In this document: piece after piece, positions 1-8,648 of the stretch
Layout: each line of letters begins with the position of its first letter
Position numbering within the stretch: position 1 is the stretch's first letter
Assembly (NCBI RefSeq): GCF_900005615.1
Contig: NZ_LN832562.1
Coordinates: forward strand, 124,001-188,000
Source of the DNA: Paracoccus aminovorans
GTDB taxonomy: Bacteria > Pseudomonadota > Alphaproteobacteria > Rhodobacterales > Rhodobacteraceae
Length of the DNA: 64,000 bases
Direction: 5' to 3'
Program-made: the position numbers and the translations under genes
The notes under the pieces: generated by a model
Database searches by the model: none
Told to the model about the DNA's origin: nothing
The model's input: only the letters and a program-made list of their open reading frames with translations

Positions 1-518
1 CCGTCCGGGGCGCTGCTGACCAGCACCAGCTTTTCCTCGACCAGCAATTCGTTCACCAGGTTCGGCATATGCGGCGGGTTGTAGAGCACCGCCACATCCA
101 CCAATCCCTCCTGCACCCGCGCCAGCAGGTTGGCGGGGTTGTCCACCTCGGCCCGCAGCGCGACGTCGGGGCATTCGCGGCGCATCCAGACCAGCCAGTC
201 GGCCAGCAGCGGATGCCACAGGCTCGGCTCTCCGCCCAGGTGCACGCCGGCGCTGCTGCCCGGGGGCAGGGCGACCTGCTGGCGGGCGCGTTCCCACAAT
301 TGCAGCATGGCGGTGGCGTGGCGCAGCAGCCGCTCGCCCGCGGGGGTCAGCCTTGCCCCGGCCTTGTTGCGGATGAACAGGCGCCGGCCCAGGCTGTCCT
401 CGAGCGTGCGGATGCGCGCGCTGACAGCCGTCTGGGTGATGTTCAACCGCTCGGCGGCGGCGATGAAGCTGCCGGAATGCACCACCTCCAGAAAGGTGCG
501 GGCCTGGTTGATGTCCAT
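1..518 (-). CDS. LysR-family transcriptional regulator (C-terminus beyond window)
   Basis: The minus-strand frame opens at an ATG at 518 and stays open to the window edge, giving 172 residues. The N-terminus is a standard LysR winged helix-turn-helix: it starts MDINQARTFLEVV, with the recognition helix around TQTAVSARIRTLE, then the linker helix rich in Arg/Leu. From about residue 90 the effector-binding domain begins (EPSLWHPLLADWLVW) and is cut by the window end, about 120 residues short of family length. The autoregulated or divergent target usually lies upstream of such a gene, but here the upstream 1.25 kb has no recognisable gene, so the regulon cannot be guessed. No convincing Shine-Dalgarno precedes the ATG. 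Confidence 0.93.
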   Translation of the reverse strand, partial: MDINQARTFLEVVHSGSFIAAAERLNITQTAVSARIRTLEDSLGRRLFIRNKAGARLTPAGERLLRHATAMLQLWERARQQVALPPGSSAGVHLGGEPSLWHPLLADWLVWMRRECPDVALRAEVDNPANLLARVQEGLVDVAVLYNPPHMPNLVNELLVEEKLVLVSSAPD

Positions 519-1771
519 CCGATAGACGCAAGTTTATTGCCGAAATTGGGAATATAATGAGTTTTCCTGCGGTATGCCAGGGCACCGCCTTGCCCGGAAC
601 CGGCATGGGCTGGCCGCAACGCAAGGACGGGCAAGAAGAAGCCCGGTTCAGGGCCATTGGGTGAATTTGCCGCGGCCGGCGGCCAGTGGCGCGGCTTTGC
701 GACATGATCGCTCTGGAAAGCGGTGCCGTGCTGGCGGCGCCGTCGGTATCATCGACTCGGACAGGAGAACCGGCTGGCCCTGTCCGATCCGCCCGACGCC
801 GTCGGCAATCTCGCCGAGATTCGGCGCATCGCCTGCAGGTGGCCACGATGACAAAAGCTGGCCGCTCCGGCCAACGAGAGTCTTGCCCAGTGGGTGATCA
901 TCCCGCCCGGACGCCAAGGCAGAGCGCGCTTTCCCGGGTCGGCAGGCTCTGCGCATCCGCCGCATTTCGTCTGACCGGGCCGCGCAGGGTGTCTCTTGGG
1001 GGGCGTGGCGCGATCTTCAAGGTCTGCGGCGCCTTCCGGTGGGGTCGACCTTTCGCCCAATCCGTCCGGGTCGATGCCAAGGGTGCCTCGACGCGCCCAA
1101 ATCCGCGCGCAGGCGGCGGGTCACGCAAGTCGGCGCGCGGTGCGGGGTCGGTGCTACGGCCATGGACCCTGGGCCGGGGCGCGGACCCGCAGCGGGCAGT
1201 TTTCCGAAAATGTCGCCGCAGTAATCCCGATTGTCGCTATTCTCCTTTTTCAAATCGCGCAAACATCGCAATACTGCCAGGGCTTGCGGTTCGGGGTGCG
1301 GTCTTGCCGGTCCATTCATCCGTAGGCAGACAAGCCGCGGCCGATGCCGCCGCCTTGGCTGCCGCGGCTGGCTGATGGGAGGCGCGGCGCCGGGACGGAC
1401 GACCCGGACGAGCAGGCGTTGATGAGGGCGGAGGACAGGGCCACATGCAGTTCCGGCGCGGATCCACGCGCGCAGTCGGCAAGGACGAGCCCGGGGCAGG
1501 CCCGGGCTTTCGGCGTCGCTGCGGGACAAGACCATGAACGGGCCGGTTGCCATCGACCGGAATGCCGTCCCGCGGTTCCATGCGCAGCATGCGATCTGCC
1601 GGGTGCGGCGGATGGCGATGAACCGTCCTGGCCCGGCTGCCGCCGAAGCGGGCCCCCGGAAAGCGGCCGGCAGGGCCCAAGCCCTTGCCGCAGCACCCGC
1701 CGGCCACGCCCGAGAGGTCGGGCGGTGCCTTTCCTTACGAGCTCAATCCTAAAACACCAAGAGGAACAGAA
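519..1771. other. Long region with no recognisable gene
   Basis: About 1.25 kb between the LysR start and the FAD oxidoreductase. Open frames exist on both strands because of high GC, but none shows a family motif, a plausible start with ribosome binding site, or hydrophobicity typical of a real protein. A TATAAT hexamer (553-558, plus strand) and a partly dyad TTGCC/GGGAA pair (538-552) lie just upstream of the LysR gene and could be part of its autoregulatory region. A small stretch around 765-835 reads like ordinary protein in one frame but matches no family I recognise. It may be decayed gene sequence. Confidence 0.5.
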
Positions 1772-4330
1772 ATGGCTTTTCCAGATAAGGCAAGGGTGGT
1801 GATCGTCGGCCTTGGCGGTATCGTCGGGGCCTCGGTCGCGCATCACCTCGTCGAGCGGGGCTGGGACAACATCGTCGGCATCGACAAGTCCGGCATCCCG
1901 ACCGACATCGGCTCGACCGCGCATGCGTCGGACTTCTGCTACGCGACCAGCCACGACCTGCTGACGACCTGGACCACGCTCTACTCGATCGACTTCTTCG
2001 AGAAGATGGGCCATTACGCGCGCATCGGCGGCATCGAGGTCGCCCGCGTCGGCGACGACGCCCGCATGAACGAGATCAAGCGCAAGGTCGCCTCGGGCAA
2101 GGCATTCGGCACCCGCGCGCGCCTGATGGATACCGCCGAGATCAAGGAGAAATTCCCCCTGATCGAGGAAGACCTGGTGCAGGGCGGTCTTTGGGACCCC
2201 GACGCCGGCCTGGTCATTCCGCGCTCGCAGACCGTCGCCGGCAAGCTGGTCGACCAGGCCGTGGCCGCCGGCAAGCTGGAAGCCTATGCCAACACCTCGG
2301 CCCTGTCGCTGATCATCGAGAACGGCCGCATCGTCGGTGTCGAGACCACCCGCGGCAAGATCATGGCCGACCATGTCGTCGTCTGCACCGGCCTCTGGGG
2401 CCGTCTGATCGCCGAGATGGCGGGCGAGGACCTGCCGGTCTTCCCGGTCGATCACCCGCTGACCTTCTTCGGGCCCTACAATGAATTCGAGAACACCGGC
2501 AAGGACATCGGCTTCCCGCTGATGCGCGACCAGGGCAACTCGGCCTATATGCGCGACACGGGCGACCCGAAGACCACCGAGGGCGGCCAGATCGAATGGG
2601 GCTATTACGAAGAGCACAACCCGCGCCTGTGCCACCCGCGCGACATCCTGGAAAAGGAATTCGCCCGCCTGTCGCCCTCGCAGCGCGACCTGGAGATGGA
2701 CGAGGTCATCGAGCCGCTGGAACGGGCGATGGAACTGACGCCGATCCTGGCCGAGCTGGGCTATAACGAAAGCCATTCCTTCAACGGCCTGCTGCAGACC
2801 ACCACCGACGGCGGCCCCTCGATGGGCGAAAGCCGCAAGGTGCGCGGCCTGTGGTATGCCGTGGGCATCTGGGTCAAGGACGGGCCCGGCATGGGCAAGC
2901 TGATCGCCGACTGGATGACCGACGGCCGCACCCATATCGACCACGCCAGCATCGACTATTCGCGCTTCAACGACTTCCAGCTGACCGAGAAGTTCATCGA
3001 GGAGCGCTGCACCGAAACGGCCTCCAAGATCTACAACCCCCCGGTCCACCCGCGCGAGCCCTTCGCCGGCGGCCGCGGTGTCCGCCGCTCGCCCTTCTAC
3101 GAGCGCGAGGTCGAACTGGGCGGCCATTTCATGGAGTTGGGCGGCTGGGAACGCGCGCATGGCTATGCCGCGAACGAGCCCCTGCTGGAGAAATTCGCCG
3201 ACCGCGTGCCGGTGCGCGAACATGAATGGGACAACCGCCACTTCTGGCGCGTCTCGAATGCCGAGCATCTGCAGCTGAGCGAGGATTGCGGCGTCATCAA
3301 CCTGTCGCACTTCCACATGACCGACATCGAGGGTCCGGATCACGTCGCCCTGCTGGAATGGCTCTGCGCGGCCAAGATCGGCGGCGACGGCAACATCGGC
3401 AAGGGCATCTACACCCACTTCCTCGACGACGAGGGCAATGTCCGCGCCGACTTCACCGTCATCCGCATGGAGGACCGCTGCCGGCTGATCAACGGCGCCG
3501 ACGCGGGCCCGCGCGACTTCCAATACATGCGCCGCGTGGCGCAGGATCGCGGACTGGACGTCACCATCACCGATGTGACCGAGAAATACATCACCATCGG
3601 GATCTGGGGTCCGAACGCCCGCGTCAACCTGCAGAAGGTGGTCGAGGACCCGGACGCGCTGCTGCCCGAGAACTTCCCCTTCGCCGCCATCCGGCCGATC
3701 AAGATCGCCGGCAAGTCGGTCGCGGCCTTCCGCATCTCCTATGTGGGCGAGCAGGGCTGGGAACTGCACATGGCCTATGAGGACGGCCTGGCCGTCTGGG
3801 ACGCGCTGCGCTCGACCGGGGCGACGGCGGTGGGCGTCGAGACCTACGCCAACTCGCGCCGGCTGGAAAAGAGCCTGCGGCTGCAGAACGCCGACCTGCT
3901 GACCCACTACAACCTGCTGGAGGCCGACCTGGCCCGCCCGAAGGTCAAGGAGGCGGATTTCCGCGGCAAGGCCAAGCATCTCGAACACCGTGCCCGCGAG
4001 CATCAGCCCGCGATGCTGTGCACGCTGGTGATGACCGACAATGTCGACAGCAACGGCATCGCCCGTTACCCGGTCGGCATCCTGCCGGTGATGGACCCCG
4101 AGACCGGCGAGACCCTGGTCGACGAGCTGGGCCGCCGCTCCTACACCAGCTCGATCGCCTATGGCCCGACCATCGGCAAGAACATCGCGCTGGCCTATCT
4201 GCCCTGGTCGCATTGCCAGGAAGGCCGCAAGTTCAACGTCGAATACATGGGCGAAACCTTCCCGGTCGAAGTGGCGGGGATCGGCTACAAGCCGCTCTAC
4301 GACCCGCAGAACGCCAAGCCCAAGAGCTGA
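1772..4330 (+). CDS. FAD-dependent oxidoreductase fused to GcvT aminomethyltransferase (dimethylglycine/sarcosine dehydrogenase-like)
   Basis: 852 residues, the length of four-domain DMGDH/SarDH proteins. The N-terminal DAO fold carries the dinucleotide motif GLGGIVGASVAHHL (residues 14-27). GSTAHAS places His51 where DMGDH-type enzymes attach FAD covalently (GSTWHAAG). The second half matches the GcvT folate-binding domain and its C-terminal barrel (FRISYVGEQGWELH near 655; final stretch about 730-840). Family members oxidatively demethylate N-methyl amines such as dimethylglycine or sarcosine and pass the C1 unit to tetrahydrofolate. The ATG at 1772 has an AGAGGAAC site just upstream; an earlier in-frame start at 1685 lacks one. 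A hairpin terminator follows. The true substrate is unknown: the FAD half departs from textbook DMGDH in several motifs (DFCYATSHD). Confidence 0.9.
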   Translation: MAFPDKARVVIVGLGGIVGASVAHHLVERGWDNIVGIDKSGIPTDIGSTAHASDFCYATSHDLLTTWTTLYSIDFFEKMGHYARIGGIEVARVGDDARMNEIKRKVASGKAFGTRARLMDTAEIKEKFPLIEEDLVQGGLWDPDAGLVIPRSQTVAGKLVDQAVAAGKLEAYANTSALSLIIENGRIVGVETTRGKIMADHVVVCTGLWGRLIAEMAGEDLPVFPVDHPLTFFGPYNEFENTGKDIGFPLMRDQGNSAYMRDTGDPKTTEGGQIEWGYYEEHNPRLCHPRDILEKEFARLSPSQRDLEMDEVIEPLERAMELTPILAELGYNESHSFNGLLQTTTDGGPSMGESRKVRGLWYAVGIWVKDGPGMGKLIADWMTDGRTHIDHASIDYSRFNDFQLTEKFIEERCTETASKIYNPPVHPREPFAGGRGVRRSPFYEREVELGGHFMELGGWERAHGYAANEPLLEKFADRVPVREHEWDNRHFWRVSNAEHLQLSEDCGVINLSHFHMTDIEGPDHVALLEWLCAAKIGGDGNIGKGIYTHFLDDEGNVRADFTVIRMEDRCRLINGADAGPRDFQYMRRVAQDRGLDVTITDVTEKYITIGIWGPNARVNLQKVVEDPDALLPENFPFAAIRPIKIAGKSVAAFRISYVGEQGWELHMAYEDGLAVWDALRSTGATAVGVETYANSRRLEKSLRLQNADLLTHYNLLEADLARPKVKEADFRGKAKHLEHRAREHQPAMLCTLVMTDNVDSNGIARYPVGILPVMDPETGETLVDELGRRSYTSSIAYGPTIGKNIALAYLPWSHCQEGRKFNVEYMGETFPVEVAGIGYKPLYDPQNAKPKS

Positions 4331-4348
4331 GGCAGGTCGAACGCAATC

Positions 4349-4373
4349 GCCGGCGGCAGTCTCTGCCGCCGGC
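4349..4373 (+). terminator. GC-rich hairpin after the FAD-GcvT gene
   Basis: Perfect 11-bp inverted repeat, gccggcggcag (4349-4359) and ctgccgccggc (4363-4373), with a 3-nt loop, 18 nt after the stop codon. No strong T run follows, so termination could be partial or factor-assisted. Confidence 0.65.
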
Positions 4374-4729
4374 TTCCGCAAGTGCGGGGGCCCGGGCCGG
4401 CAGGCTGGCGCGCCCCGGGCTTGCGGCGCCCGCAGCGCGGCCATCCGGCCGGCGGGCCACCGGGCGGAAAATTCCCCGGTTCTCCTTCATTCTGGACAAT
4501 TCTGCGCCGCAGGTCTCGACAGCACGGCGGCTTGGCGGCTAAGTCTTGCGGCCGATGGCCCCCGCGGTCCGCCCGGACGCGGATCGGGCGGCTTTCGGCG
4601 GGGGAGAGATCATGTCGCAAAACAGATGCAAATGCTTCGCGCGCGTTCTGTGGGCCGCCCCTTTTCTGACCATATAATCCCAAGGCCCGGCCGCCCCTGC
4701 CGCCGCCCAATCAACGAAAGGACGATCTG
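4374..4729. other. Intergenic leader of the aminotransferase-dehydrogenase fusion gene
   Basis: No gene is visible. A consensus TATAAT -10 hexamer lies at 4673-4678, about 50 nt before the next start codon, but no good -35 hexamer sits at the proper distance. The promoter may therefore depend on an activator. AAAGGACG precedes the ATG at 4730 as ribosome binding site. Confidence 0.5.
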
Positions 4730-7699
4730 ATGCTTACGGATGGCGAACTGCTTGCGCATCGCAAGTCTGCGCTCGATGAAACCCGGGGCGGCGTGCCTCC
4801 GGTGCCATCGAATCCTTTCTTCGGCGTGGGCCCGATCACCGACGCCACCACGGACGAGGTCGACAGCCGCCTGCGGCGCCAGGAATTCGACCGCTGGATC
4901 GAACGCACCTATCGCAAGCGCGACGACCAGGGCAACGACATCGGCGGCTTCACCACGGGCGAGCTGTCGCGCAGCATGCATCGCGGCTATCCGGCCGACG
5001 CGATCCTTCTGGACATGATGCGGGCGATCCACCGCTATTTCGAGTTCCCGAAGTCGAACCGCATCGCCGTCGGTCTGGGCGGCGGCCACAGCGGCTATAC
5101 CGTCTGCGTCCAGCACCTCTTGAACGCCAACGACGCCGGCCAGCGCGTCTATGTCGATACGCCGCGCCCCGAAAGCAGCGACGCCGGCCCCGCCGGCTTC
5201 TTCCGCCAGTCCTGGGCCACGCAGCTGATCGAGATGCACCGCTTCGCCGAGAACGGCGACGAAAGCCGCATCCATTTCGCGCAGAAAGAGGGCGCGATCC
5301 CCACGGCCAGGGAACTGGCGGAGATGGGGGTTTCGGTCTTCATCGGCGTGGGGCACGAGACGACCGGTGCGAACTCCTATACCGACGCGGAAATCCACGA
5401 GCTGCTGGCCTGGCTCGACGCCGACCCGGACAACCGGCACGCGATCTTCGACGCCACCTCGATGCTGGGCGCCATGCCCTGGCCGCCCGAGACCGTCCGC
5501 GCCGTCATGGCGAAATGCTGCATGTTCATGCCGTTCCAGAAGGCGGTCGGCGGCGTTTCGGGCTATTTCACCGCATCGTTCACGCCCCAGGCGCTGGCGC
5601 TGATCGAACGCAACCAGCAGAACCCCTCCTGGGCGATCCCGCGCCAGCTGAAGATCGCGCCGCCGCTGGACCCGCGCCAGCCCTTCAGCAGCAAGCGCTC
5701 CGTCGACCAGGGCCCGTTCTACGACGCGGCCGAGGACCGGATGCTGGGCGGCGTCATCAACACCTACAGCGTTCTGGCCTTTGCCGAGACCACCTTTGGC
5801 CTGCTCAAGACCGAAGAGCGCGTCGGCTCGGTGACCGAGCTGAACCGCCGCTCGGCCGCGAACCGCGAACTGGTGAACGAATGGGTCGCCCGCAACCCGC
5901 TGCTGGGCCTTGCCGTGGCCGAGGCCGACCGGCGCGGCGCGGCGGTCACGCTGCTGCAGGTGAACGACGGCGCGATCTCGGCGTCGGACCTGCACCCCCG
6001 CATCATTGCCCGCTCGAAGCAGCTTCTAGGCTATGAAGGCATCACCCATCCGAACGGCGAACACGAGCCGGGGCTGGACTCGGCCCGCTATGTCAACGCC
6101 TTCCCCGGCACGCCCGGCGACTATCGCGCCTGGGTCGGCGGCATCCGCGTGCCCGAGGACGTCACCGCGCTGCTGGAAAACCTGAAATACGCCTATCTGC
6201 GCGCCAAGGCCGTGGTGATCGAGGAAGAGCTGGAGCGGCGCGGCGTCAAGGTCGAATATGCCGAAACCGCCGGAGCCGCCGCCGAAGGCACCCGCGAGGG
6301 CACCGTCAAGGTACTGATCGCCGATGCCATCGGCCTGCGCTTCGGCGCGGACGGCAAGCTGGACCACAGCGAACTGGCCGCCTATATCGCCGAAAAGGGC
6401 GGCGTCTTCCACGAGGCCTCGATCCAGGCCGGTGCGCCCGCCGACGACGGCAAGGTGCATTTCTTCTATCAGCCGCATCTGAGCACCGCCGAGGAACTGC
6501 TGGCCGAGGCCGGCGAGGGCCAATACGACGCCGTGATCGCGGCGGCGACCTTCATCCCCGCCGATGCGAAGTTCCGCATGGGCGGCGTGCGCATCGGCGC
6601 CGGCACCGGCAATATGGGCTCGGCCTCCTGGGGCGGGCCGAACGGCGAGGGCGGCGAGGCGCCGCTGATGAACACGCCCGGCATCAACAGCCGCGCCACG
6701 GCGCAGATGGCGGCCAAGGCGATGCTCAAGGTGTTGCCCGACCTGCCGGTCGATGCGCTGCACGCCCGCACCGCCGCCGGGGATTTCGACACCGGCAAGA
6801 ACCTGGCCGAATACCCGACCTCGAAACTGGAAGGGAAGCGGATCGCGATCCTGGGCTATGGCAACATCGGCCGGGAGCTGGCGCGCATCGCCAAGGCCTT
6901 CCACATGGACGTCGTGGTCTATGCCCGCCCGGGCCACCGCGACAACATCCTGGCCGAGGGCTATGAATATGCCGAATCCCCGGTCGCCGCGGCGCGCGGC
7001 GCGGATGCGCTGTCGGTGCATCTGGGCCTGGGCCGGCAGGACCCCGCCACCGGCCGCTATGCCAATGCCGGGCTGGTGGACGATGCGGTGCTGTCGGCGC
7101 TGAACGACGGCGCGGTGCTGCTGAACTACGACCGCGGCGAACTGGTCGATGTCGCGGCGCTGGACAAGGCGCTGACCGCGGGCAAGGTGCGCCATGCCGC
7201 CATCGACGCCGACATCTTCCAGTCGGCCGAGGGCGTGACCGGTCCGATGAAGCCCTATCTGTCGCTGCTGCCCAAGCACGAGGGCAGGCTGGAGCTGCTG
7301 CCGCATGCGGCCGCGGACACCGACCACCCGACCCGGGTCGCCGGTGCCAAGCAGGCGGTGGATCAGCTGCTGGACGCGATCCGCAACCGCGCGGTCACCA
7401 ACCTCAAGGGCGACCTGCCGGCCGGCTATGTCTCGCGCGGGTCCAAGTCGCCGCTGGGCATCGCGCCGGTGACGCAGGACGACCTGGCCCGGGTGGCCGA
7501 GAACGCCAGGCTGCTGGACGAGCTGCGCGCGGCCAGCGAAGCGATCGCGGCGGTGATCGGCGCGCTCGATTCGGTCAGCGACGTGGGTCACCGGGCGCGC
7601 ATCGTCACCCGCTACCGCGGGTTGCTGGCGGCGAGCATCCTGAAGCAGAAGAACCTGCTGGAAGCCGCCGGGCTGGTCGCACCGGCCGCGCGGGACTGA
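4730..7699 (+). CDS. Fusion protein: SerC-like PLP aminotransferase + SerA-like D-2-hydroxyacid dehydrogenase
   Basis: 989 residues. Residues about 20-385 resemble phosphoserine aminotransferase (SerC fold): NPFFGVGPITD at the start, GLGGGHSGYTV, and MPFQKAVGG holding the expected PLP lysine, Lys271. The C-terminal half (about 520-915) is a 2-hydroxyacid dehydrogenase: Rossmann motif GYGNIGRELARIA near residue 708, NYDRGELVDVAAL matching the family's N-x-x-RG-x-x-V motif, and LLPHAAADTDHPTR where the catalytic His motif sits. The two activities are consecutive steps of serine synthesis (3-phosphoglycerate to phosphohydroxypyruvate to phosphoserine), here in reverse domain order. The SerC part diverges from housekeeping SerC, so another hydroxy/keto/amino acid substrate is likely. 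The neighbouring FAD-GcvT gene suggests C1/glycine/serine-related metabolism. Activity is inferred from motifs only. Confidence 0.82.
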   Translation: MLTDGELLAHRKSALDETRGGVPPVPSNPFFGVGPITDATTDEVDSRLRRQEFDRWIERTYRKRDDQGNDIGGFTTGELSRSMHRGYPADAILLDMMRAIHRYFEFPKSNRIAVGLGGGHSGYTVCVQHLLNANDAGQRVYVDTPRPESSDAGPAGFFRQSWATQLIEMHRFAENGDESRIHFAQKEGAIPTARELAEMGVSVFIGVGHETTGANSYTDAEIHELLAWLDADPDNRHAIFDATSMLGAMPWPPETVRAVMAKCCMFMPFQKAVGGVSGYFTASFTPQALALIERNQQNPSWAIPRQLKIAPPLDPRQPFSSKRSVDQGPFYDAAEDRMLGGVINTYSVLAFAETTFGLLKTEERVGSVTELNRRSAANRELVNEWVARNPLLGLAVAEADRRGAAVTLLQVNDGAISASDLHPRIIARSKQLLGYEGITHPNGEHEPGLDSARYVNAFPGTPGDYRAWVGGIRVPEDVTALLENLKYAYLRAKAVVIEEELERRGVKVEYAETAGAAAEGTREGTVKVLIADAIGLRFGADGKLDHSELAAYIAEKGGVFHEASIQAGAPADDGKVHFFYQPHLSTAEELLAEAGEGQYDAVIAAATFIPADAKFRMGGVRIGAGTGNMGSASWGGPNGEGGEAPLMNTPGINSRATAQMAAKAMLKVLPDLPVDALHARTAAGDFDTGKNLAEYPTSKLEGKRIAILGYGNIGRELARIAKAFHMDVVVYARPGHRDNILAEGYEYAESPVAAARGADALSVHLGLGRQDPATGRYANAGLVDDAVLSALNDGAVLLNYDRGELVDVAALDKALTAGKVRHAAIDADIFQSAEGVTGPMKPYLSLLPKHEGRLELLPHAAADTDHPTRVAGAKQAVDQLLDAIRNRAVTNLKGDLPAGYVSRGSKSPLGIAPVTQDDLARVAENARLLDELRAASEAIAAVIGALDSVSDVGHRARIVTRYRGLLAASILKQKNLLEAAGLVAPAARD

Positions 7700-8648
7700 C
7701 GAACCGATCCCGGTCCGGGCCAGCGTCCGGGCCGGCCGCTTTCGCCGCGCCTCGGCGGAAGCGGACGCGGCGGCGGTCGGGACGACCGGGATAAGCCGGT
7801 TTGGGACGGACGAAACCCGCCGACCCATGCCCACCACCCCGCAGCTTGGCACATCGGCCAGCCGCGACGCCCGGCACCGCATCCGGATCAGCGTGGCGGC
7901 CGCCGTTCCCGCCCTGCGGCCAAGCAACCGACGGGCGTTCCATGTGATGGAGGCTGGTGGCCGCTGGTTCGGGATGCGATGGGCGTCACGGGCTCAGAAG
8001 CATTGCTCCTGGATGAAATCCTGGCCGATTCATGTCGAGGTGGGAAGCGGCCCGTGACGAAATGGGCCGGTGCGCAATCTTGCGCCAACTCGACCGAAAT
8101 CTGTGAGCAGTCTGGCAAAAGCCGGGCGGGCACCGGCATCGTCTACAACGGCGCCGCCGAAGTGGCGTGCCGGGCCGGCGCCGGATGCGGACAAATCCGC
8201 GATCCCGGCATCGAGATCGTCCGGGAGCCGCCGGGTCGCCTCGTGGCGGGGTTCGGCGCGACCGGACGCGAGCTGCGGGCCAGCCGCCGCACCCTTGGCC
8301 TTGTTCGCCCGCCGTCGTCACGGCGGCGGATGGGAAGCAGGTGCCGGGCGTTCTTCGATACCTTCTGGGAACAAGCCTTGGGCACTGTCCACGCTCTGAT
8401 CTGACAAGGCCCCCTCTCGCCCCGGGATGGCCGGCGCCGCGCCCGCTTCCTGCGTTCGGGCTGCGCCGGATCGCCGCCGCCCGCCACAGCCTTATTGACG
8501 ATGCGGCAAAACCGGCCTTTCTGGTAACCTGCAAGCCGACTCTCCCGGGCGGACCGGGTCCGAGCCGCATGATCCGCGGGGCCGGCAGACCCCGCCCCCG
8601 GCCTGCGCCCCGATCCGGCGGCATGGCCCAACCCGCAAGGAGGCCGCG
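7700..8648. other. Intergenic region without recognisable gene
   Basis: About 950 bp. Near 7713-7740 the sequence gtccgggcc occurs twice in direct orientation next to GC-rich inverted sequence that might act as a terminator, but no T run follows. Small frames on both strands show no family signature. A TTGACG hexamer near 8495 could be the -35 of a metB promoter, but its -10 partner is poor. No SAM or SAH riboswitch core could be recognised upstream of metB. Confidence 0.45.

Noticed and set aside
537..558. Strong plus-strand promoter near the LysR gene
   Set aside because: TATAAT is present but TTGCCG is only 10 bp upstream and nothing suitable lies at 16-18 bp; no gene follows.
1316..4444. 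Minus-strand open frame of 1042 codons
   Set aside because: Antisense shadow of the FAD-GcvT gene; the translation is rich in His/Arg/Gln/Asp with no family motif, as expected from the complement of GC-rich codons.
7979..8404. Plus-strand frame of 141 codons as a small gene
   Set aside because: No ribosome binding site, no motif, and Arg/Ala/Gly composition typical of non-coding GC-rich DNA.
8400..8648. Possible SAM riboswitch upstream of metB
   Set aside because: No recognisable SAM-I, SAM-II or SAH core; only generic GC-rich hairpins.
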